Below are positions 60,101 through 64,000 of a stretch of 64,000 bases of DNA, piece by piece; within the stretch, counting starts at the first letter, position 1, and each line of letters opens with the position of its first letter. The DNA is from Siniperca chuatsi. Lineage: Eukaryota; Chordata; Actinopteri; Centrarchiformes; Sinipercidae. Under the pieces are notes generated by a model. That model had not been told where the DNA came from. It searched no databases and saw nothing but the letters and a program-made list of their open reading frames with translations. The position numbers were made by a program, and so were the translations under genes. The stretch lies in assembly GCF_020085105.1 (NCBI RefSeq), contig NC_058062.1:3932945-3996944 (forward strand), given 5' to 3'.

Positions 60101-61827
60101 TAGATTAATGCAGAAGGATATATTAAATACTTGTATCTAGTGCCGTTTAGAGACCGGTGGATATTTGTAAATATTATTGCAATGAAAGTGATATCTCAAT
60201 CCTTTTCCAGTAACAACTATTTACTCATACCTTATTTTCCATTAGACTAAAAAAGACTATTTGACTAAAAATGTCTTAGTCAAACAAAACTCAAACATCC
60301 GCTTACGCAACTCAAGAAATAAGACTACAACTACACTGAGCCGTCTTTAGTTGTTCTCATTTACACATTTTTCTGCTTCTGTTGTTAGACAACGAGTGTG
60401 AAACAGTGATTTAATCTCGGCTCATAAACACTACACATCAACCAGCAGTCATTCTCAAGCTGCGGTGCTGATAAAATCATTATTTTATGGTCAGGACGTC
60501 ATCTGACCAAATCAGCATTACTACAGGATGACAACAGCTGTGTGATCGGCCATATTGACTATTAAAACGAGAGATCACAGAAAAGATTAGAGGTTAGCGA
60601 CAGAAGCTACTTTCTTAACATTACTGCCACACAGCCCACCAATAGCTCAGTTTTCCTCTGACGAGACTAAACCAGCTTTTTGCACACTCTGAGACCGTTT
60701 TGCAAAAAAGGGCAGCATCCCGTGGTCCAAACACTGCATTTGACAATATGTGCCACCTGGTTGAATTTTGCATTTCTTCACAGTACAAAGAGAGCGATCC
60801 AGCTCCTGTTTTCTGCTGTTACGTTGAAAAGAAAAGGAAAAAAAAACAAAGATACATTTAGTAAAACGCAAAAGAGAAAACAAACAAGAAGCAACGAATC
60901 TTTAGCTAGCAAGCAACAGGGTTTATGGGATAAATAAGTCTTGATTCTGAGAAATATTGCTGGTATAAAAACATGCAGCTGGTCATGATGACCAAAGTCT
61001 TATCTGTGGAGCTGAAACGATTAACTCGATCGACAGAATACGAATCTGAAACTATTCTGATCATTGATTAATCATTTAAGTCATTTTTTTGGCAAATGTG
61101 CCAAAAACTTAATGGTTCCAGCTTCTCAAATGTGAATATTTGTTGGTGTTCTTGATCTTCTATTATAGTTAATTGAATATTTTGGAGTTTTGGACTGTTG
61201 GTCAGACAAAACACGACATCTGAAGACGTCCCTTGGTAAAATTGTGACATACATTTTTCACTATTTTCTGACATTTTTATTGACCAAATGATTAATCAAT
61301 TAATCAAGAAAATAATAATCAAAAGAAATGATAATGAATGTAATCATTAGTTGCAGCTTTACTTACTAATTACACCAGTTTACCAATTAATTTGACAATT
61401 ATACATCAGTGTTTAAAATGTTGCATTATCCACTTTAAGCCCATTATCACATAAGCTAACTAATAATCAGGCAGCGCTTCCCTTCGTCTCCCTCTCACCT
61501 GTCTGTGGCTGTAGCCCTGCAGCAGGAGGAAGTACGGGAACTCAAAGGGCGGGTGAATGGAGTACTGGGTGGTGTTGTCGTCGCTGCTCTCTGTCTCCTC
61601 CTTCTCCATGCCGAGCCGCAGGACCTCCTTGTCAGCCTCGGCCTCTGGATCCTCTCTGAGCGCGCTCTGCCGGACCCGGCTGGCCTCCTTCCCCATCGCA
61701 GACAGATCCATCTCACTCAAACTTCTCCAGATCCCGAGTCCGTCCACGTCCTCCCCGCTGCCGTCCACAAACAGCGAGGTCACTCTGGAGCGGCTCTTCT
61801 GCAGCTTACGAGCCTGAGCATTGATGC
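36016..61827 (-). CDS. radil: radil (Ras-associating and dilute domain protein), 13 exons, 5' end outside window
   Basis: Radil is a cytoplasmic and membrane-recruited effector of the small GTPase Rap1, acting in integrin adhesion, endothelial junctions and neural crest migration. Thirteen exons on the minus strand, all with AG/GT borders and matching phases, join into 930 residues plus stop. Order: linker after the RA domain (starts INAQARKLQ), FHA domain (FGRC, LPQHC, TRNG), a long DIL (dilute) domain (from about LTPAFLL through FFQKLSAAVNLL), a disordered tail with LTPPNTP, a Glu run, and a C-terminal PDZ domain (HGLGLAL loop, LRTGDRVLAVNG). The PDZ domain separates it from the related Rasip1. 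The start codon and RA domain are not in the window. Introns range from about 0.1 to 8.7 kb and are full of repeats. Teleosts can carry two radil copies; which one this is cannot be told here. Confidence 0.93.
36216..36346 (-). CDS. radil: radil exon: PDZ domain core
   Basis: 131 nt from acceptor AAAACACAG to donor GTAAGT, phase 0 in and phase 2 out. It encodes LRMSGIYVKSVVPDSPAAQC followed by QKLRTGDRVLAVNGISLVGM, a textbook PDZ core (SPAA, GDRxLxVNG). Confidence 0.94.
36486..37175 (+). mobile_element. Non-LTR retrotransposon (LINE) fragment, broken reverse transcriptase
   Basis: Across several frames the sequence reads like the region just before and into a fish LINE reverse transcriptase: MWQAIKNIPGYKSRSAP, then KAAGPGNIPGRVLRSCANQL-like text, DIFNISLSQEIVPTCFK, and YIRMLFVDFS. 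Stops and frameshifts break it. The 5' edge interrupts a TTAGCATGC-family fragment. The 3' edge runs into an ATTAATCGATTA-family remnant near 37180. It lies between radil exons at 36346 and 37659. Confidence 0.75.
37659..37786 (-). CDS. radil: radil exon: Glu run and start of PDZ domain
   Basis: 128 nt. The acceptor is TTGTTTAG at 37787 rather than the TAG four bases later, because only the former keeps the frame. It encodes ASGYAEWKTENM, six glutamates in a GAA repeat, then EVFTVELHRGPHGLGLALVD, the first two strands and the carboxylate-binding loop of a PDZ domain (GLGL, canonical GLGF). Donor GTATGA, phase 0. Confidence 0.9.
38070..38287. repeat. CGATATC-type dispersed repeat with inverted ends
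   Basis: Starts AGGAGTGTCGCGATATACCG and ends GATATCGTGACAGCCCTA; the ends are inverted relative to one another, as in a known fish repeat. In a radil intron. Confidence 0.6.
39180..39435 (+). repeat. ATTAATCGATTA-family copy
   Basis: GGGCTGCAACTAACTAGTAA, TTTTCATTATCGATTAATGT and near the end TGTCGATCAACTAATCAATG. In a radil intron. Confidence 0.65.
41085..41500 (+). repeat. TTAGCATGCTAAC-family copy
   Basis: AGCCATGCTAGCTGTACGGC, CAACAACTATTGGATGGATT, GTTGCGCCACCAGCAAG and CATTCCCATCAGCCTCAG. In a radil intron. Confidence 0.7.
42186..42211. repeat. TA microsatellite
   Basis: About thirteen TA units in the radil intron beside the LTPPNTP exon. A second TA tract broken by CA lies at 42352-42378. 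Confidence 0.9.
42352..42378. repeat. TA-rich microsatellite
   Basis: ATATATATATACATATATAT-like tract in a radil intron, 140 bp from the first TA tract. Confidence 0.85.
42492..42858 (-). CDS. radil: radil exon: disordered tail with LTPPNTP motif
   Basis: 367 nt from acceptor TATTCCTCAG to donor GTAACC, phase 0 in and phase 1 out. The translation is Ser/Pro/Glu-rich and probably unstructured, with one conserved island, SCLLTPPNTPQG, that matches RADIL and looks like a proline-directed phosphorylation or docking site (inference). A 216-codon open frame on the opposite strand is only a shadow of this exon. Confidence 0.9.
42943..43124 (-). CDS. radil: radil exon: region before disordered tail
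   Basis: 182 nt from acceptor TTCCTGCAG to donor GTAACA, phase 1 in and phase 0 out. It encodes ANILESFDNHPPLILPSSTF and then LFEQLSHLQEFIRRC, matching the LESxxNPPxxLPSxxF block of RADIL. It ends in an acidic stretch (AEPDVEEQ). Confidence 0.9.
43810..43952. repeat. Foldback repeat with ATTGGGAAAA arms
   Basis: TTTCCCAATGATACTTTTAT and ATTTTACGTCACG on the left face GTGACGTGAAATAAAAGCGT and CCATTGGGAAA on the right. A partly repeated inner unit (GACATTGGGAAAAGTGACG) also pairs. No open frame. Confidence 0.65.
44795..45150 (+). repeat. ATTAATCGATTA-family copy with poly(A) tract
   Basis: GAGCTCCAACTAACAATTAT, TTAATTAATTAATCGTTTAC, a poly(A) run at about 44886-44906, and the end GTCGACAAACTAATCGATTC. 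It lies directly before a radil exon. Confidence 0.65.
45177..45321 (-). CDS. radil: radil exon: C-terminal helices after DIL
   Basis: 145 nt from acceptor TGTCCGTCCAG to donor GTGAGT, phase 0 in and phase 1 out. It encodes ASWASLRTEFAALNPAQLHH followed by MLREYSSGKACPTGW. The SWxxLRxxFxALxPAQLHxxL pattern is diagnostic of RADIL. Confidence 0.92.
45862..45900 (+). repeat. Short LINE-tail fragment
   Basis: ACTTTATTGATCGGGGGGAA matches the same retroelement tail as the fragment at 29895. Located in a radil intron. Confidence 0.35.
46788..47607 (+). mobile_element. Transposon-like element with internal minisatellite, copy 2
   Basis: Opens CACTGATTACCAATCAGGGG and TACCTCAGGGTGTACCC, has the GTTAGCTAAAAGTAATGGA array at about 47075-47460, and closes with AAAGGTTGGGAAC, which pairs with the left end as an inverted repeat. 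It lies in a radil intron and has no coding frame. Confidence 0.65.
48919..49091 (-). CDS. radil: radil exon: end of DIL domain
   Basis: 173 nt from acceptor GTTTTTCAG to donor GTCAGA, two bases completing a Gly codon, phase 0 out. It encodes YQWSRGVQIRANLDLLMDWI and LATEFFQKLSAAVNLLATPK. This is the WxRGVQxxxxLxxLxxW ... FFQKLS..NLLATP block of RADIL near the end of the dilute domain. Confidence 0.92.
49395..49960 (-). repeat. TTAGCATGCTAAC-family copy
   Basis: Reverse orientation, near full length: TTGAGCTAAATGCTAACATC, GTGTTAGCATGCTAACATTT, GATGGTGGCGCTAGATGAAA and ATTTCATGGCAATCCATCCA. It ends about 30 bp from a radil exon. Confidence 0.75.
49992..50211 (-). CDS. radil: radil exon: DIL domain
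   Basis: 220 nt from acceptor TCTCCACAG to donor GTAAGA, phase 0 in and phase 1 out. It encodes SMYSALPGLLDGNPF, then a helical segment ending FQVHPDISLQLCAYLFFF and FNTLMER. The QVHPxxxxQxxAYLFFF block is characteristic of the RADIL DIL domain. Confidence 0.92.
50808..51050 (+). repeat. TTAGCATGCTAAC-family partial copy
   Basis: CTGCAAAACTAATGACATTC, then GTGTTAGCATGCTAACAC (18-bp perfect palindrome) and GCTGCTAGCATGGCTGTAGC. Confidence 0.7.
52690..53385 (+). mobile_element. L2-type LINE 3' end, degenerate
   Basis: Starts with CGVLQGSILGP (the reverse transcriptase motif before the catalytic region), then WMANSFLQLYESKTEVLILG in a shifted frame, later text like a LINE C-terminus ending in RPTFIQLCL-type sequence. 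It closes with the tail GTGCTCTATGAATAAATTTAACTTGACTT, shown here in pieces as GCTCTATGAATAAA and AACTTGACTT. Frameshifts and deletions show it is dead. It sits in the large radil intron. Confidence 0.7.
53806..53918 (-). CDS. radil: radil exon: DIL domain
   Basis: 113 nt from acceptor TGTCGTCAG to donor GTTGGC, phase 1 in and phase 0 out. The translation includes CEEAMTVLEEVIMFTFQQSV and ends YYLTK, the conserved EEAMxVLEEVxxxxFQQ block of the DIL domain. Confidence 0.92.
54025..54194 (-). CDS. radil: radil exon: DIL domain
   Basis: 170 nt, one base completes a codon at the start and one is left at the end (donor GTGGAC, a weak but usable site). It encodes MEELIPGLQPLVLWMANSIE followed by LLHFIQHEVPQLLP, a hallmark stretch of the dilute domain in RADIL, where the motif LQP(I/L)LFWMSNSIELL is conserved. 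The last residues are acidic (QDQEDEG). Confidence 0.92.
54280..54375 (+). mobile_element. Small LINE reverse transcriptase remnant
   Basis: The plus-strand translation SEAEILVQAFIASRINYWNG resembles the conserved LVHAFITSRLDYCN block near the C-terminus of L2-type reverse transcriptase. Only about 30 residues are recognisable. Confidence 0.5.
55085..55435 (+). repeat. ATTAATCGATTA-family copy
   Basis: TGCTGAAATGATTAGTTGAT, GATTGAACGATTAATTGTTT and the end TTTCAACAGTTGCAACTG. Confidence 0.6.
55835..55872 (-). CDS. radil: radil 38-nt microexon
   Basis: Small exon bounded by acceptor CCTCTTAG and donor GTGAGT. It enters in phase 0 and leaves in phase 2, encoding EKTKELAAIQPE plus two bases. 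EKTKELA matches RADIL directly after the conserved Trp that ends the previous exon, and the reading frame runs through to the next exon. Confidence 0.88.
56054..56749 (-). CDS. radil: radil exon: FHA domain and start of DIL domain
   Basis: Large 696-nt exon, phase 0 at both ends (acceptor TTTTATTGCAG, donor GTAAGG). It carries the FHA domain, from DFVIYLMSGTTTIFGRC through GDLVGLGKHYLFLFKDP, then a basic linker and the start of the DIL domain (LTPAFLLSLCIQHSAS, LLLRIASQIQLIMW). The FHA phosphothreonine pocket is partly altered: the usual SxxH reads LPQH, keeping His but not Ser, while Arg of GR and the NG turn remain. The same change is in human RADIL as I recall it, so it looks like a family trait. 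Confidence 0.93.
56775..57230 (+). repeat. ATTAATCGATTA-family copies
   Basis: Starts TAGGGCTGCAGATAACAATG just upstream of the FHA exon. A second partial pass begins near 57060 (GGTCTATAAATTGTTATAAA), suggesting a tandem or nested pair. Confidence 0.6.
57225..57665. repeat. Dispersed repeat plus ATTAATCGATTA-family end
   Basis: TGCCACTCGCTGATCATCGT, ACATAGCACATAGTTGTTTG and CATATACAGAACCTTTAAAC are lines I associate with a fish repeat. The right edge passes into GTCGATCGACTAATCGCTTC. Confidence 0.5.
58173..58339. repeat. Foldback repeat, 63-bp arms
   Basis: Left arm ACTGAGGTCCCAGTTAGTGG ... GAGGTGTTTCTAAT and right arm its imperfect reverse complement, with a loop of about 40 bp. A nearby CTGATAAAGTGGACACTGAG line is often found beside this repeat in fish. 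Confidence 0.7.
58590..58795 (-). repeat. TTAGCATGCTAAC-family fragment
   Basis: GCAGGTATTTGCTCATAAAC, CTGATGATGGCGCTAGATGA and GATATTTCAGTCTGGACCAA, reverse orientation, missing the palindromic core. Confidence 0.65.
58800..58915 (-). repeat. ATTAATCGATTA-family fragment
   Basis: CCTGGTTCCAGCTTCTCAAA and AATTAATCGTCGGCTACAGC, adjoining the TTAGCATGC-family fragment. Confidence 0.5.
61010..61360 (-). repeat. ATTAATCGATTA-family copy
   Basis: GGAGCTGAAACGATTAACTC, GTTCCAGCTTCTCAAATGTG and the end GTAATCATTAGTTGCAGC. It lies about 140 bp beyond the first visible radil exon. Confidence 0.6.
61499..61827 (-). CDS. radil: radil exon (linker between RA and FHA domains)
   Basis: First radil exon visible, 329 nt, entered with two carried bases (acceptor ...CAATCCAG) and left in phase 0 (donor GTGAGA). 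It begins INAQARKLQ and ends FPYFLLLQGYSHRQ, both matching conserved RADIL blocks before the FHA domain. The middle is acidic and Ser-rich (ETESSDDN) and probably disordered. The preceding exon with the Ras-association domain should lie above 64000; I found no match between 61828 and 64000. Confidence 0.9.
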
Positions 61828-63284
61828 CTGGATTGACAAGAAGACAGCGTGGTAAGGAAATGAACTGAGTAGTGTCGTAACAAACCTAATAAACATGTTA
61901 CTATTTACAATATGAAAAACTAACTGTTGCATGTTCATGATAATAAAGTAAACAACTGATGTCTGGATGTCAAAAACACACAGGAAAGACCACTTATAGT
62001 CAAAGATGTAGACAAAATATACGATAAAAAACATTTCTGTGGATTCACACTTTAATTACTTAATTTTGACTTTACTGTCAATAAGTCACACCTCATCCTT
62101 CACATGTCAAGAGACACAAAATCAAAGAAAAAACATAAACCAATGTACCCTTGAACAGAAGCTAACAATTCAGCATCACCCTCCACATTTAGATAAAAAT
62201 ACAACTCCTCACAACTTAAAATTTTCCAAATATGAAATAAAAGGAGCCTAAAAGCCTTTAAAAAAATTAACCCACAGTTTTGCCTCTAGAGCGAATTTCT
62301 CTAATGGTAAAAATTGTGATAATCGATCGAGGAATAACTTAAATGTCGGAGGATCCAAGATAACACAACACATTTATTTGCAAAGTAATTCATTATAATT
62401 AGTACCTTGTATTTTCTATTATCTAGAAAGAGAAAGAGCATTTGGAAGATACAGACAAGGATTAATATTAACCTCAATATTTAACATTGATTCAGTGAAA
62501 GCATGAATAGCTTTTCAAAAACTACTTAATTTTTACATCGCCACAAAAGATGCAGAAATATTCTTTCTTTGCTTTTGCATCTTGGACAGTTTGGAGAATT
62601 ATCTTTCGAGATCTTATGAATCCTTACTGGAGTAAGATCAAATGTAAAAATACATTTAACATTTGCCTCTTTGGTTTTGCTGCTCGTAAATAAAAAAATT
62701 ATTCTGTTGCAATTAGAGGGCTATGTATCGTTATCATAGCCATGCCTACAGTACAGGTAGGTCATTTCCCCAGATTTTTTAACAAGGAGGTAAACAGAAG
62801 AAGCACAACAATTGGACAAAATGATGTTTTAAAGTGAAACCTATTTAGCATAAACAAAGAATTAACAATGACTGAAATCCCCCCTCGAAATCACTCTGGT
62901 CAATCAAACAGACTCCAAGAGAACGGTTCACTGCATTGGCACCAATTCAAATGAAACAACCAGAGGAAAGAGAGGAAATGTGCGGGGGAAAGTGAGATGT
63001 GACCACCTCTATCTGATACCAACAGCCGCTCTGTCGGCCTGACGTAACACAAACACTATTCAGCTCATTTGGAGCCATTAAGCACCGTGGAATGTCCACA
63101 GAGTCCCGGCTTCACACCCGCAGCTCCGCCGCTCTTATCAGCTGTGGAAATGGGTGTTTTCCACATTGTGGTGACAGACTGGGCTCAGTGCCCAAAAAGC
63201 TCATACTGTAGCGGTAAAGGGCAGCTTGCCCCGGCCAGTGAGGGGAGAGGAGGGTGGATCACACATGAGAGGACCATGAGAACT
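61828..63284 (-). other. radil: Upstream radil intron
   Basis: Should be intron between the RA-domain exons, beyond the window, and the exon at 61499. No exon was recognised on the minus strand. About 63050-63270 is GC-richer and repeat-free, with short frames only. Confidence 0.5.
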
Positions 63285-64000
63285 AGGGTTTGACTGATAT
63301 TGACCAATATTGATATTTCAGGCTGCAGTCACTAGATGCTGATTTACTTCCAATTTGAACATTTTTATGACATAAAATTTAAGTTTACAATGTTTGCTCA
63401 ATAATTGTATTCTTCTGATGGTGGGAAACCCTCTGAAACAGCATTGAGACAATATATGGAATTCATTTAAAGCAAAGATGGCACTCACATATCTGTACAG
63501 TAAATATGTAGCCAGCAGCCAGTTAGCTTAGCTTAGCATAAAGACTGGAAACAGGGGGAAACAGCTAGCCTGGCTCTGTCCAAAGGTAACAACCTACCAG
63601 CATATAAAAAGCTCACTAATTAACATGTTATATCTCGTTTGTTTAATCTGCACAAAATCCGAAGTGTAAAAACAATTCGGGGGAGATACATGTGCCAGAC
63701 TATTTATATAGCGCCAACTCATAACAGAAGTATCTCATTGCACTTTTCATATAAAGCAGGTCTAGACTGTACTTTTTATAATATTAATCACAGAGACCCA
63801 ACAATCCCTCCACTCCTAGTGTAAATGCAGAATTAACTCTCAAAAACTTGCAGAATATGCAACAGAAATCTAATTTTAAGGTTTTATCCTGTTTATCCAA
63901 AGCTGCGATCCGGAGGAATCTCCAACACATCAGTAGTACCAAGAATAATACTAATTAAAAAACCAGTATCGGCGAAGCAGCATATTGGTCTAACGCAGGG
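63285..64000. repeat. Composite repeat at window end
   Basis: Left edge TAGGGTTTGACTGATATTGA and right edge ACCAGTATCGGCGAAGCAGC with GGTCTAACGCAGGG are the inverted ends of a fish repeat. The AGCTAGCCTGGCT foldback copy at 63478-63665 is inserted in it. The element may run past the window. Confidence 0.5.
63478..63665. repeat. AGCTAGCCTGGCT foldback-family copy, left arm
   Basis: AGTTAGCTTAGCTTAGCATA, ACAGCTAGCCTGGCTCTGTC and ATCTCGTTTGTTTAATCTGC. It lies inside another repeat (63285-64000). Confidence 0.7.

Noticed and set aside
61780..62034. 84-codon minus-strand frame beside the first radil exon
   Set aside because: Hydrophobic, AT-rich intron sequence that crosses the exon acceptor in a different frame.

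Overview
The window is animal nuclear DNA, most likely from a ray-finned (spiny-rayed, percomorph-type) fish. It is AT-rich, its genes are cut into small exons with GT-AG introns, and it is saturated with short interspersed repeats. Several of these repeats I recognise from memory as typical of such genomes: a family rich in TTAGCATGCTAAC, a family rich in CTTAAGTAC with CAGTGGTGGAA ends, a family rich in ATTAATCGATTA, and a foldback family with AGCTAGCCTGGCT. No tRNA, rRNA, CRISPR array or bacterial-style operon was seen.

Layout. (1) About 1-25.9 kb is intergenic or far-upstream sequence with no convincing complete gene. It holds repeats, a degenerate transposon-type DNA-binding ORF (5.6-5.8 kb), a CTCF-like motif (13.87 kb), an inverted-repeat MITE (17.26-17.48 kb), a near-perfect RFX X-box with a possible first exon (19.2-19.3 kb), and a transposon-like element carrying a higher-order minisatellite (23.9-24.5 kb). 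(2) 25.9-30.9 kb, plus strand: four exons that splice in frame into at least 243 residues, with an EF-hand, a decayed second EF-hand and a ubiquitin-like C-terminal region. I do not recognise the gene. (3) 36.0-61.8 kb, minus strand: thirteen consecutive exons, 930 residues, of radil, the Rap1 effector. They give the FHA, DIL and PDZ regions, the natural stop codon and consistent splice phases throughout. The start codon and Ras-association domain are not visible and should lie beyond 64 kb. (4) 61.8-64 kb is the upstream radil intron, largely repeats.

The two genes converge tail to tail, with about 5.1 kb between their stop codons. Radil couples active Rap1 to adhesion and cell migration. 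The EF-hand/ubiquitin-like protein has no known link to it from this sequence. The X-box upstream raises the possibility that the second gene is a ciliary gene, but that is an inference.

The most unusual material is the uncharacterised EF-hand/ubiquitin-like gene with its X-box, the minisatellite-bearing element present in two copies 23 kb apart, and a self-nested MITE with a readable target-site duplication. No wholly new multi-gene system is evident.
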